Part shown: in pieces, positions 29,634 through 38,614 of the stretch
How positions within the stretch are numbered: the stretch's first letter is position 1
Layout of the letters: each line of letters begins with the position of its first letter
DNA from: Pseudodesulfovibrio cashew
GTDB lineage: Bacteria; Desulfobacterota; Desulfovibrionia; Desulfovibrionales; Desulfovibrionaceae
Direction of reading: 5' to 3'
DNA length: 64,000 bases
NCBI RefSeq assembly: GCF_009762795.1
Contig: NZ_CP046400.1
Span: forward strand, 2,395,501 to 2,459,500
Translations under genes and position numbers: made by a program
The notes under the pieces: model-generated
Seen by the model: the letters and a program-made list of their open reading frames with translations, nothing else
The model's database searches: none
Told to the model about the DNA's origin: nothing

Positions 29634-29678
29634 CTGTGGTGAGCCTGACCACGGGCAGCGGAGGCCGACGCCAGTACT

Positions 29679-30143
29679 CTAAGAATGCGGCTGGGCGGCT
29701 CGCTCTTCCTCGCCGGTCTGCTTGGCCGCCTCGCGGGCTCGCATCAATTCCAGAATCGGAGTAACGAATTCATCCGGGAAGGCGCCGAACATGGCCCCGA
29801 GAAATGATCCGGTCATGGAACCGATGACCAGGTTGGCTCCGTTGTCCGAGTTGGCGATCTGCCAGAGTACCCCCAGCACCGAACCGAGAAACGCGCCCAT
29901 GGTCCACCCGTCGTTGTTCACGCCGCGATAAGGGGGCATGCCGCGCCATGTGCGGAAGAGGTCCTTGAAGAAAAAGCCCGTGAATCCGCCGGTGAAAGCC
30001 GCCACCAATGTGAGCATCATGCCGGGGAACATGGTGTGCAGGGTGAGTCCCTGGCGCAGGGAGCCCTCAAGGACTCCGGCAAATCCGCCGACCAGGATCA
30101 TGGCGTGAAAATTCTTTTCCTTGATGTCCAGTTTCGGAAGCAT
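29679..30143 (-). CDS. Small multi-pass membrane protein, unknown
   Basis: A 154-residue protein I do not recognise. It has three to four hydrophobic segments rich in Gly (AMILVGGFAGVLEGS, MMLTLVAAFTGGFTGFFF, MGAFLGSVLGVLW, LVIGSMTGSFLGAMFGAF), glycine-zipper-like, and a charged C-terminal tail (RAREAAKQTGEEERAA). The inward loop FKDLFRTWRGMPPYRG is basic. It lies alone on the minus strand between a terminator and the divergent FadL-type gene. No family or partner can be named; it is not an ECF S component as far as I can judge. Confidence 0.7.
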   Translation of the reverse strand: MLPKLDIKEKNFHAMILVGGFAGVLEGSLRQGLTLHTMFPGMMLTLVAAFTGGFTGFFFKDLFRTWRGMPPYRGVNNDGWTMGAFLGSVLGVLWQIANSDNGANLVIGSMTGSFLGAMFGAFPDEFVTPILELMRAREAAKQTGEEERAAQPHS

Positions 30144-30229
30144 GGCATTCTCGCTGTTGGGCGGGAAGTAATTTCCCCGCAGGAGATGTTTTGCCAGAAC
30201 CGTGCCGCTTTCTTCCCGTTTTTCAGGGC

Positions 30230-30258
30230 AGAGTGTTAAACATCGTTTTTAAACACTC
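30230..30258. repeat. AT-rich inverted repeat upstream of the FadL-type gene
   Basis: GAGTGTTAAA (30231-30240) pairs with TTTAAACACTC (30248-30258) with one bulge. It lies in the 287-base gap between divergent genes. Could be an operator for a dimeric regulator; there is no T-run typical of a terminator. Confidence 0.35.
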
Positions 30259-30430
30259 GTTTCAATTAAAAGTTATATTTACACAAAGTTACGCTTGGGT
30301 TATGCATTTTGCGTTTGTGCAAATATTAACTGAGTGGTCCCGCAGCGACGCAGTTCGCTGAATCTGGGAGGGTGAAGGGATCGCTGAAAGCCGGTTGTCG
30401 CAGTGTCGGCGGCAGCCCAATGGGGGAAGG

Positions 30431-31645
30431 ATGAAACGTGCGTCCATATTCTTTTTTTGTGCTCTTTTTCTGAGCCTGACCGCCACCGCCGCTTATGCGG
30501 GAGGATTCGCTCTTTATGAGTGGAGCAGCCGCGGCGTGGCCATGGGTACCACCGGGTACGCCTTTGCCGGGGACGCATCGGTCGTCGCCACCAACCCGGC
30601 GCTCATGACCAAGCTGGAAGGCGGTCATGTCCTTGGCGGCTTCACGCTGATTTCTCCGCAATCCACCGTCGTGGTAGATGGAGACAAGAACAAGACAAAG
30701 GCCAACATCCACGTGGTGCCGCATGCGTATTACACGCAGCAGATGGGCTCCAATGAGGATGTCTGGCTCGGTTTCGGCCTGTTTACCCGCTACGGATTGG
30801 GCACCGAATACGATCACGACTGGATTGGCAAGGGCAGCCTGCAGCAGGTCCTGCTCGAATCCATCTCCTTCAACCCCAACATTGCTTTCAAGCTCACTGA
30901 CAACCTCTCTCTCGCTGTTGGTGTAGAGGTGCTCAAGGGCGGCATCAAGATCAAGCGGAATATCAACATCCTCGGTACCGATTACCAGATCGACGCCGAT
31001 ACGGAAGGGTATGCTTTCGGCGGCAACCTCGCTCTGCATTATGACGTCAATGACCAGTGGGCGCTCGGTCTCACCTACCGCGCCCCCATGAAGATGTATA
31101 CCTCCGGCTCTGCCTGGAACCAACGTTCCGGAGCTTCCACCCAAGACGATCAGGATATTCACGCCACACTTCCCGGCAGCTACACATTTGCCGTGGGGTA
31201 TCAGCCCATGGATGAGTGGACTTGGGAGTTCGACGTGGTGCATACCCGTTGGGAACACACCGACAAGATGGTTTATGAGGGCGCGGTACTGAACTCGGAA
31301 ACCCCGCTGCACTACAAGAACACCTGGCGCTTCCAGCTTGGAACCGAGTACTGGCTCAAGCAGTGGCTGGCGCTTCGTTTCGGTTACATCTACGACCAGA
31401 CTCCCACCCGCGCTGGCGACGCCTCCTTCATGCTGCCCGCCAATGACCGGCAGTTGTATTCGACCGGTCTGGGCTTCAAGTGGGACAAATGGACCGCTGA
31501 CTGGTCCTTCATGTACGTTTCCGCCAAGAGCCGTCACGACCTGGGCATTGATGATCCCAACGTTCCCGGCGGCGCCGATTGGGATGTTGATTTCAAGGAC
31601 GGCAAGACCTGGGTAACCGGCGTCTCTCTCGGCTACAGCTTCTAA
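30431..31645 (+). CDS. OmpP1/FadL/TodX family outer-membrane transport protein
   Basis: A 404-residue outer-membrane beta-barrel. It has a signal peptide (ending TAAYAGGFALYEWS) and the FadL N-terminal hatch pattern SSRGVAMGTTGYAFAGDAS, NPALMTKL, then amphipathic strands to the aromatic C-terminus VSLGYSF. FadL proteins admit hydrophobic compounds such as fatty acids and aromatics. ATG 30431 follows GGGGGAAGG closely. A strong terminator follows. The substrate is not visible. Confidence 0.9.
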   Translation: MKRASIFFFCALFLSLTATAAYAGGFALYEWSSRGVAMGTTGYAFAGDASVVATNPALMTKLEGGHVLGGFTLISPQSTVVVDGDKNKTKANIHVVPHAYYTQQMGSNEDVWLGFGLFTRYGLGTEYDHDWIGKGSLQQVLLESISFNPNIAFKLTDNLSLAVGVEVLKGGIKIKRNINILGTDYQIDADTEGYAFGGNLALHYDVNDQWALGLTYRAPMKMYTSGSAWNQRSGASTQDDQDIHATLPGSYTFAVGYQPMDEWTWEFDVVHTRWEHTDKMVYEGAVLNSETPLHYKNTWRFQLGTEYWLKQWLALRFGYIYDQTPTRAGDASFMLPANDRQLYSTGLGFKWDKWTADWSFMYVSAKSRHDLGIDDPNVPGGADWDVDFKDGKTWVTGVSLGYSF

Positions 31646-31667
31646 GCGGGCCGACTCCTGCGAATAC

Positions 31668-31700
31668 AAGGCCCCTGCCTCGGCAGGGGCCTTTTGTTTT
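31668..31700 (+). terminator. Terminator after the FadL-type gene
   Basis: Perfect 12-bp stem (31668-31679 and 31682-31693), short loop, then TTTTGTTTT. Confidence 0.9.
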
Positions 31701-31805
31701 AATGGTATCTCCTCGTCCGCGCTGCCTCACTCTCATCGGGAAGTTGACAGGATGTCTTCTCCTGGGAGAGGGTGTTTTCGCGCGATCAGGCGCAAAGGAG
31801 CGCGA

Positions 31806-32543
31806 ATGATTACCCTGTCCAATCTCGATTTTCAGTACCCGTCCGGCGGCGGGGTGCTCTCCTCTGTTTCCCTGTCCGTGGGGCGGGGCGAGTTGGTCGG
31901 GTTGGTGGGCGCCAACGGGAGCGGCAAATCAACGCTGCTCTCCCTGGTGGCCGGACTCTATTCGCCCTCCTCAGGCAGCCTCTCGGTGGGAGGGGTGGAG
32001 AGTCCCGGAGACGAGAAGGGCATCCGGGCTCGTTGCCGCATGGTCATGCAGGACGCCGACCTTCAGATTCTCGGCGGCACAGTGGAAGAGGATCTGCTCC
32101 TGGGCAGGAGGCGTACAGAGGATGCAGTCGCCGCAGCTCATACCATGGCTGCCCGCTTTCATCTTCTGGACGTCTGGGACAGGCCGGTGCAAACCCTGTC
32201 CTGGGGCATGAAGCGCAAGCTCTGCCTCGCCGCCGCCCTGCTTGATGGCCCGGAGGTCCTGCTGCTGGACGAGCCGTTCAGCGGACTCGACTATCCCGGC
32301 ATGACAGAGATGCGCCGTCTGCTCGTAGAGAGCCGGGATGCCGGGCTGACCCAGCTGGTTTCTTCCCATGATCTCGAGTGCATGGTGGATCTGGTTGATG
32401 CTCTGGTGGTGCTCGACGGCGGCAGGGTGGCCCTTGCCGGTCCGCCGGAGGAAGTTCTGGACCATGTCCGGGATCACGCCGTACGCCCCCCGTGCTCGTG
32501 GAGTACCGGGCTGGGGATCAAGCCATGGGGCGGAGGCCGATGA
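31806..32543 (+). CDS. ECF-type ABC transporter ATPase (CbiO/EcfA-like)
   Basis: A 245-residue ABC ATPase. Walker A is GANGSGKST (near residue 40), Q-loop VMQDADLQ, Walker B LLLDEPFSGLD, switch His in SSHDLE. The ABC signature reads LSWGMKRK rather than LSGGQ, a marked deviation. Overall it resembles CbiO/EcfA energising subunits. AAGGAG lies five bases before ATG 31806. The stop overlaps the T-component start (ATGA at 32540-32543). No S component, which would give substrate specificity, is adjacent. Confidence 0.88.
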   Translation: MITLSNLDFQYPSGGGVLSSVSLSVGRGELVGLVGANGSGKSTLLSLVAGLYSPSSGSLSVGGVESPGDEKGIRARCRMVMQDADLQILGGTVEEDLLLGRRRTEDAVAAAHTMAARFHLLDVWDRPVQTLSWGMKRKLCLAAALLDGPEVLLLDEPFSGLDYPGMTEMRRLLVESRDAGLTQLVSSHDLECMVDLVDALVVLDGGRVALAGPPEEVLDHVRDHAVRPPCSWSTGLGIKPWGGGR

Positions 32544-33253
32544 TGGTTCGGGCGGCCGCCATGGCCGGAGAGCTGGACCCGCGCCTGAAGGTGGGGCTCA
32601 CCCTGGTGCTGGGACCGTTATTCTGGGCCGCATCTCCCTGGCCTCTGAGTGCCTGCCTTCTGGCATTGTCATGGTTTGTCGTCGGACTGGTTGCCGCTCG
32701 CCCCATGGAGGGGCGCATGATCCGCAGTCTGTTTTTTTTCCTCCTTTTCTGGGTCGTCATGAAGGGCGCGCTCGATGCCTTTTTCGGCCTTCCCCTGGCT
32801 CAAGTCGTCCTCTCGGCCCTGCTGCTAGGTCTGCGGCTGGCCGCTTTGATTTCGCTTGGGTTGTGTCTCGCCCTGTCTACCTCATCCCGCTCTCTGGGCT
32901 TGGCCCTTTCCTGGGCTTTGCGCCCTTTCCTGGGCCGAGAGCGCGCGTGGCAGGTGGCGCTCTCCCTGGCCCTCATGGTCCATTTCCTGCCTCTGTGCCT
33001 TTCTTCCCTCGCTCAGATAAAGGAAACCCTCGGTCTTCGCTGGCCAGGGTGTCCGCTCTGGCGGCGCATGCAGCTCATTCCCCAGGCCTTTCTCCGCGTT
33101 CTGGGGCAGAAGACATGGAATCAGACCCTGGCAGTTGCCGGTCGGGGGCTGGACAGCCATGAGGCCTGGGTGCCCGATTTCACCTGGAGCGGACTGGATA
33201 CGCTCGTCGCTCTTTGCGGTTGCGCCGTCGTCGCCATTCTGTTCGCCGTTTGA
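32540..33253 (+). CDS. ECF transporter T component (CbiQ/EcfT-like)
   Basis: A 237-residue membrane protein with four to six hydrophobic segments and the EcfT coupling motif near GRGLDSHEAW in the C-terminal half (family: A-R-G). EcfT links the ATPase to a substrate-binding S protein. The start at 32540 overlaps the ATPase stop; ATG 32543 or 32525 are also possible, with CGGAGG at 32531-32536 just before. Only the A and T genes are here, so it may share S components encoded elsewhere (group II type) or serve an orphan. Confidence 0.82.
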   Translation: MMVRAAAMAGELDPRLKVGLTLVLGPLFWAASPWPLSACLLALSWFVVGLVAARPMEGRMIRSLFFFLLFWVVMKGALDAFFGLPLAQVVLSALLLGLRLAALISLGLCLALSTSSRSLGLALSWALRPFLGRERAWQVALSLALMVHFLPLCLSSLAQIKETLGLRWPGCPLWRRMQLIPQAFLRVLGQKTWNQTLAVAGRGLDSHEAWVPDFTWSGLDTLVALCGCAVVAILFAV

Positions 33254-33383
33254 TCCTCACAACTGACATTTTCCCATACGGGAAGTGAACGTATTAATTT
33301 CTAACGGTATTGACGCAGACTTTTGTCCTGCCTTAGGCTGTTGCGGACTCCGTGCCGTTTTTTGCGTGAACAGCGAGGTAGAT

Positions 33384-34223
33384 ATGACACAGCCGGTACA
33401 GATGATGGAATCCGGGGAAGCCCGGGAGTACATGAACAGGCACAAGCCCGAAGAGTATTTCCTGCTGGATGTCCGGCAGGACTGGGAATATGAGGAATTT
33501 CACATCCCGGGCGCGCGGCTCATTCCTTTGGCCGAATTGCCGGATCGGTTGGACGAAGTGGACCGCAGCAAGCCGGTGCTCGTCTACTGTCTTTCCGGCG
33601 GGCGCAGTTCCGCCGCAGCCGGGTTGCTTAATGGACAGGGATTCGACCCCGTCTACAACCTGGTGGGTGGAGCCATGGCCTGGCAGGGGCACACCGCCTT
33701 CGGCCCAATTGAGCTCGGCATGGCCGTGATCACCGGGGATGAGGCCCCGGTGGAGGTGATCATCAAGGCCTACGCCATGGAGAGCTCGCTCCAGGAATTC
33801 TATCTGCACCGCGCCGACGTCGCCGAGACTCTGGAGCGCATCGAACTGTTCCAGAAACTGGCCGGGTTCGAGGACCGGCACAAGGACGTCCTCTACAATC
33901 ATTACACCAGGATAGTCGGAGACAAGGTCCCGCGCGGGATGGTCGAGGACGTGGCTCTGGGCAAGGCAGGCAATGAAGTGGAAGGAGGAGTTGACCTTGA
34001 GGCTTTCCTTGAGGAATACGCCCCGGCCTTCGAGGGCGACAAGGGCGTGCTCGAGATGGCGGCCATGATCGAGGCCCAGGCCCTGGACTACTACCTTCGT
34101 TGCGCCGCTCGGGCGGAGAATCCCGAGACAAGGGACATCCTTCAGCAACTGGCCCGCGAGGAAAAGGCCCACCTTCGTCTGGTGGGCAAGTATTTCGACG
34201 ATATGGGCGCAGTTTCGGATTAG
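33384..34223 (+). CDS. Rhodanese and rubrerythrin-like fusion protein
   Basis: A 279-residue two-domain protein. Residues ~10-105 are a rhodanese domain with the active Cys69 in YCLSGGRSSAA; residues ~125-275 are a ferritin-like/rubrerythrin domain with Glu-rich helices (AYAMESSLQEFYLHRAD, EAQALDYYLRCA) and the EEKAHLRLV motif for a di-iron site. GAGG lies five bases before ATG 33384. Such fusions occur in sulfate reducers and other anaerobes and are thought to act in sulfur handling and oxygen or peroxide defence; the reaction is inferred. The stop overlaps the convergent EamA gene by four bases. Confidence 0.85.
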   Translation: MTQPVQMMESGEAREYMNRHKPEEYFLLDVRQDWEYEEFHIPGARLIPLAELPDRLDEVDRSKPVLVYCLSGGRSSAAAGLLNGQGFDPVYNLVGGAMAWQGHTAFGPIELGMAVITGDEAPVEVIIKAYAMESSLQEFYLHRADVAETLERIELFQKLAGFEDRHKDVLYNHYTRIVGDKVPRGMVEDVALGKAGNEVEGGVDLEAFLEEYAPAFEGDKGVLEMAAMIEAQALDYYLRCAARAENPETRDILQQLAREEKAHLRLVGKYFDDMGAVSD

Positions 34224-35104
34224 CCCGTCTCGAGCTTTTTCGAAAGCGTGAGGACGCGGGCGTTGGGGATGACAATGCCCAGGATGATCAGCGCCGCGCC
34301 GCCAATCTGCAACAACACCACGTTTTCATTCAGAAACGCAGCAGCCGCAGCAAGAGTGACCACGGGTTCCACGGTGGAGAAAATGCAAGCGTACGCGCTG
34401 CCTACCTTTTCTATGGCGAGATAGAGCAGACTCACCGCTATGACGCCGGGGACCACGCCCAGGGCGAACCCGATGGCGAAGGTTTTCGGCGTCAACTCCA
34501 GCCAACCGCCGGGATTGCCTGTCAGGGTGAAGGAGATGGCGGCGAAGGAGATGACGTACACGGTGGCGGTTAGCGGCCGGATTCCTTTGAGCAGTATCTG
34601 CACCAGAATCAGATAGATGGAAAAAAAGATCATGGCTCCGGTGGCGTAGAGCAGACCGGCAGGGTCGACGGCCTTGAGAAAGGCGTCATAGAACACCAGG
34701 CAGCAGCCACCCATCACCAGGCCGAGGGAGAGTCCCACCACGCGGTCCGGTTTCATCTTCAGCAGCCAGATGGACAGCAGGGTGACGGTCACCGGGTGCA
34801 CGTAGAGCACCAGGGCGGTGGTAGACGCCGGGATGGTCGCCAGCGCCTGCACGAAGCAGCTGGTCTGGAGCCAATAGACCACAAGGCCCAGGAAGGCGCA
34901 CGCGGCCAGTCCCTTGCGGGAGATGACGAGTAGTCGCCTGTCCTTGACGAGCAGGGCGGCGAACAGGATGACCGCCGCGTAGGTGAAGCGGTATTGCATC
35001 ATCTCGGACCCGGTCATGCCCGCCTGATAGCCAAGCTTGACCAGGATGGCCATGCACCCGAAGGCTGTTGCCGAGAGGAGCGCGTAGATCAGTCCCCGGA
35101 GCAT
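34220..35104 (-). CDS. EamA/DMT family exporter
   Basis: A 294-residue inner-membrane protein with about ten helices in two EamA repeats (ALLSATAFGCMAILVKLGYQ and the second starting near residue 150). Members export amino acids or metabolites. It follows tlyA on the minus strand after four bases, so they are likely co-transcribed. The substrate is not evident. Confidence 0.87.
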   Translation of the reverse strand: MLRGLIYALLSATAFGCMAILVKLGYQAGMTGSEMMQYRFTYAAVILFAALLVKDRRLLVISRKGLAACAFLGLVVYWLQTSCFVQALATIPASTTALVLYVHPVTVTLLSIWLLKMKPDRVVGLSLGLVMGGCCLVFYDAFLKAVDPAGLLYATGAMIFFSIYLILVQILLKGIRPLTATVYVISFAAISFTLTGNPGGWLELTPKTFAIGFALGVVPGVIAVSLLYLAIEKVGSAYACIFSTVEPVVTLAAAAAFLNENVVLLQIGGAALIILGIVIPNARVLTLSKKLETG

Positions 35105-35108
35105 GGTG

Positions 35109-35858
35109 TCACCGGGGTTTCTTCATATAGGCCAGATATTCCTGGTTGCCCTTGGGACCGAGTATGCTGGAGGGCACCACGCCTTCCACGGTCAGGCCCA
35201 GCTCGGTCCGGCAGAAATCGGTGACCATGTCCACGGCCTCCTGGCGCAGGGATTCATCGCGTACCACGCCTTTGTCCGTCTGGCCGGGCCCCAGCTCGAA
35301 CTGCGGCTTGATCAGCACGGCCAGCTCGCCTCCGGCCCGTAGGAACTGGAGGCAGGCGGGCAGGATCTTGGTCAGTGAAATGAAGGAGACATCGGCCACG
35401 ATGACGTCCACCGGTTCTGGGATCAGGTCCGCCTCGGCATGGCGAATATTGGTTCGCTCCAGATTCACCACCCGGTCGTCCTGCCGGAGCTTTTCGTGCA
35501 ACTGCCCGTATCCCACGTCGGCGGCATAGACCCGCACAGCTCCGTGCTGGAGCATGCAGTCGGTGAACCCGCCGGTGGAGGCCCCGGCGTCAAGTGCGAC
35601 CTTGCCTGTGAAGTCGATGGAAAATTCGTCGATGGCCGTGAGCAGTTTGTACGCGCCGCGAGACACGTACCGGCTGTCCTCCGGGACCGTAAACTCGGTG
35701 TCCTGCGCAAACTGCTGGCCTGGTTTGGTTACCGGAATCTTCTGGCCCCGGTCCAGGTAGTGGACCTTCCCGGCCATGATCAGCCGTTTGGCTTTCTCCC
35801 GGCTCTCTACGTAGCCCCCGGAGGCCAACAACTGATCCGCTCGCTGCTTTTTTGCCAT
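35109..35858 (-). CDS. tlyA: TlyA family rRNA (cytidine-2'-O)-methyltransferase
   Basis: A 249-residue protein with an N-terminal S4 RNA-binding domain (RADQLLASGGYVESREKAKR) and an FtsJ/RrmJ-type methyltransferase domain with the SAM motif ALDAGASTGGFTDC near residue 85 and IVADVSFISL. TlyA methylates the ribose of C1409 in 16S and C1920 in 23S rRNA; some homologues were once called haemolysins. Start is at 35858 (MAKKQRADQLL); the longer frame reaches into the palindromic repeat element upstream and is rejected. Confidence 0.9.
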   Translation of the reverse strand: MAKKQRADQLLASGGYVESREKAKRLIMAGKVHYLDRGQKIPVTKPGQQFAQDTEFTVPEDSRYVSRGAYKLLTAIDEFSIDFTGKVALDAGASTGGFTDCMLQHGAVRVYAADVGYGQLHEKLRQDDRVVNLERTNIRHAEADLIPEPVDVIVADVSFISLTKILPACLQFLRAGGELAVLIKPQFELGPGQTDKGVVRDESLRQEAVDMVTDFCRTELGLTVEGVVPSSILGPKGNQEYLAYMKKPR

Positions 35859-35863
35859 TGTGA

Positions 35864-36025
35864 GCCTCCGGCGGCCGGGGGAAGGGGAGAGAGGGAAACC
35901 CTTTGCAAAGGGCTCTCCCTCTCTCCCCTTCCCCCGGACCCCCATCCCCTCTTTCCCTTCCTAAACTCTTTGTCTGCGCTTCGCGCAAGTGGAGGCCAAG
36001 GGGAGGTGAGTCTTGGCTTGCCATT
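35864..36025. repeat. Dispersed palindromic element, copy 1
   Basis: A 162-base element between thrC and tlyA. Its core is a near-perfect inverted repeat (35875-35905 with 35906-35937) centred on CCCTTTGCAAAGGG. On one side is GCCTCCGGCGG, on the other about 85 bases ending CTTGGCTTGCCATT. An inverted copy lies at 39989-40133. No transposase is present, so it would be a non-autonomous hairpin repeat. Confidence 0.85.
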
Positions 36026-36052
36026 CGGGCACGGCAAGCCTTGGTGGAGTAG

Positions 36053-37501
36053 TTACTTTTTTTCCAGCCCCAGCTTTGCCACCACGTTGTCGGCGGTGGT
36101 GCGAGTGTATTCCTCGGCGGAGAGGCGTTCCTTTTCCTCGGGGGTGATGACCAGCTCCGGCTTGTTGGCCAGGCTCATGTCCGGGGTGACCTCGAACTCG
36201 GGCGGGAAGGCATTGTCGAAGTACATATTCTGGAAATCCACGAACTTGAGCTGGTGAGCCGTGGAGTCAAGGATGCACAGCTCCTCATCGGAGATCAGGC
36301 CCAGCTCCATGGCGCGCTTGGCGCCGGCAAAGGACTCGCCGCCCTGGGTGCAGGCGATGTGCCCGTTGCGGTTGGCCTGGATCATGGAGTCCATGATCTG
36401 CTGCTCGGTGACCTGGATGACCTGGAAGGCTTCCTTGCCACCCACGGCCTCGAATTTTTCGGCGAAATACTTCACGCGCGGGAACGAGACCGGGCTGCCG
36501 ATCATGGCGGCCTGGGCCACGGAGGCGCTGACGGTCACCGGCTCGTACTTGCGTTCCTTGGGATCGTCCACGGCGTAGTAGCGGTAGACCGGGTCCGCGT
36601 GATGGGACTGCACGCCGAAGATGCGCGGCAGGTCGGAGATGACGCCCAGGTCGTAGAGCTTGAGGAAACCGGCCATGATGGCGGTGATGTTGCCCGCGTT
36701 GCCGATGGGCACGAAGATGCATTTGCCCTTCATGTCCCAGTCGTACCACTGTGCGCATTCGAAAGCGTAGGACTCCTGGCCCAGGATGCGCCAGGCGTTC
36801 TTGGAGTTGAGCAGGGCCACGCGGTAGTTGTCGGCCAGGTGCTCGACTACCTTCATGCAGTCGTCGAATACTCCGGGCACCTCCAGGACCACCGCGCCGG
36901 AGCCGAGCGGCTGGGCGAGCTGGGCCGGGGTGACCTTGCCATGGGGCAGGATGACTACGGACTTGATGGCTCCGCCCGCATAGGAGGCGTAGAGGGCCGC
37001 AGCGGCGGATGTGTCGCCCGTGGAGGCGCAGACGGTCAGGATCTGGTCCCAGCCGTGCTTGCGGATGAGCGCGCGCAGGTAGGAGAAGCCGCAGGCCATG
37101 CCCCTGTCCTTGAAGGAGGCGGAGGGATTCTGTCCGTCGTTCTTGTAGGCGGTGCGGATGCCGGTCGCGGCCTTCAGGGCCGGGCTGGACTCCACCAGCG
37201 GGGTGTTGCCCTCGCCCAGGTAGACGATGTCCTCTTCCTCCAGCACCGGAGCCATCAGCTCATAGAAGCGGAAAATGCCGCGCAGGGCGGTCTTCTTGGA
37301 CGCGGCGCGTGCGTCGAAAATCTTCCTCCACTCCTCACCCGGCGTTTTTTTCAACTCGTCGAAGGAGAGGTTCTCCAGCAGGAACACGCCACCGCAGTCG
37401 GGGCAGGTGTAGTAGAGTTCGTCGGTGGGGAAGCGCTTGCCGCAACCAAGGCAGAAGTACTCCATGTCGCCGCGATAGGTGGGGAAAAGATCTGCAGTCA
37501 T
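36053..37501 (-). CDS. thrC: Threonine synthase
   Basis: PLP enzyme converting O-phosphohomoserine to threonine. The 482-residue protein has an N-terminal zinc-ribbon (CLGCGKRF and YTCPDCGG), the PLP-lysine region NPSASFKDRGMACGFS, and the phosphate loop SFKDRG/IGNAGN. The length is at the long end for the family; the C-terminal ~90 residues form an extra helical stretch. A palindromic repeat element lies directly after the stop. No clear ribosome-binding site precedes the ATG on the minus strand. Confidence 0.95.
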   Translation of the reverse strand: MTADLFPTYRGDMEYFCLGCGKRFPTDELYYTCPDCGGVFLLENLSFDELKKTPGEEWRKIFDARAASKKTALRGIFRFYELMAPVLEEEDIVYLGEGNTPLVESSPALKAATGIRTAYKNDGQNPSASFKDRGMACGFSYLRALIRKHGWDQILTVCASTGDTSAAAALYASYAGGAIKSVVILPHGKVTPAQLAQPLGSGAVVLEVPGVFDDCMKVVEHLADNYRVALLNSKNAWRILGQESYAFECAQWYDWDMKGKCIFVPIGNAGNITAIMAGFLKLYDLGVISDLPRIFGVQSHHADPVYRYYAVDDPKERKYEPVTVSASVAQAAMIGSPVSFPRVKYFAEKFEAVGGKEAFQVIQVTEQQIMDSMIQANRNGHIACTQGGESFAGAKRAMELGLISDEELCILDSTAHQLKFVDFQNMYFDNAFPPEFEVTPDMSLANKPELVITPEEKERLSAEEYTRTTADNVVAKLGLEKK

Positions 37502-37719
37502 TATTGCACCCGGTAAAGTTGGTTCTGTCCATGAATATCGCCGTAAAACGGCCTCCCAAGTTCGCCTAAAACACTGCTGGACGCAACCAAAAATGTGCGC
37601 ACTGCGTTGGCGGGAAGCCTGTCCGCCCGGTTTTTGTCACAGCATCGTCCATTGACCGGCGGTACGGCCTTGGTGCTATGGTGCGTGGCAGTTCAACAGG
37701 AGATCAAGGAAGATAGATC

Positions 37720-38595
37720 ATGCGCAGAAAGAAAACGGTTTCCCTCGTCCTCGGCAGCGGAGGCGCGCGGGGATTGGCTCACATAGGCGTCATTCGCTGG
37801 CTGGAGGAAAACGGCTATCGGATCAAGTCCATTTCGGGCTGCTCCATGGGAGCACTGGTGGGTGGTATCCACGCCATAGGCAAGCTGGACGAGTTCGAGA
37901 AGTGGGTTCGGGCCGTGACCAAGTCGGACATGGTGAAGCTTCTGGATCTATCCCTGGGCATGGGCGGCTTGTTCAAAGGTGGCAAGATTATCAATACACT
38001 CAAGGATTTGGTGGGAGACAGCCGGATTGAAGACCTGCCCATCGCCTTTACTGCCGTGGCCGCCAACCTTTCTCGCGCCCGTGAAGTCTGGTTCGACGAG
38101 GGGCCCATGTTCGAGGCCATCCGGGCGTCCATCTCCATGCCCATCTTCTTCACCCCATACCAGTATCGGGGAGAGGACCTGGTGGACGGCGGCATCCTGA
38201 ATCCGGTGCCCATTGCACCTACCTTCAGCGATCACAGCGACGTGACCATCGCGGTCAACGTCTGCGGTCCGCCCATGGACGACCCGGAGTCAATCTTCGC
38301 CGATCACGAGGAGGAGCTTTCGCCTCTGACCGAAGCGGTTTCGGATTTCATCGGCAAGATTCGCTCGAGCATTCCCCGAAGCTCTCTGAACATAAAGGCC
38401 TTCGATATCGCAGCCCAGTCCTTCGAGACCATGCAGGGCGCCATAGCGCGGCAGAAAATTGCGGCCTATCCGCCAGACCATCTGCTGGAGGTCCCCAAGA
38501 ACCTGTGCACCATCCTGGAGTTCGACAGGGCGGCCCCGCTCATCCGTTACGGCTACGACCTGGCGCAGGCGGAACTGAACGGCTCGTTGGAGTAG
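37720..38595 (+). CDS. Patatin-like phospholipase
   Basis: A 291-residue patatin/RssA-type hydrolase. It has the oxyanion loop GSGGARG, the nucleophile elbow GCSMG with Ser42, and the catalytic Asp156 in VDGG, so the Ser-Asp dyad is intact. AAGGAAG precedes ATG 37720. It may act on phospholipids or lipoproteins. No signal peptide; likely cytoplasmic or membrane-attached. Confidence 0.9.
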   Translation: MRRKKTVSLVLGSGGARGLAHIGVIRWLEENGYRIKSISGCSMGALVGGIHAIGKLDEFEKWVRAVTKSDMVKLLDLSLGMGGLFKGGKIINTLKDLVGDSRIEDLPIAFTAVAANLSRAREVWFDEGPMFEAIRASISMPIFFTPYQYRGEDLVDGGILNPVPIAPTFSDHSDVTIAVNVCGPPMDDPESIFADHEEELSPLTEAVSDFIGKIRSSIPRSSLNIKAFDIAAQSFETMQGAIARQKIAAYPPDHLLEVPKNLCTILEFDRAAPLIRYGYDLAQAELNGSLE

Positions 38596-38614
38596 CAGGC
38601 CGACCGGGGATACT

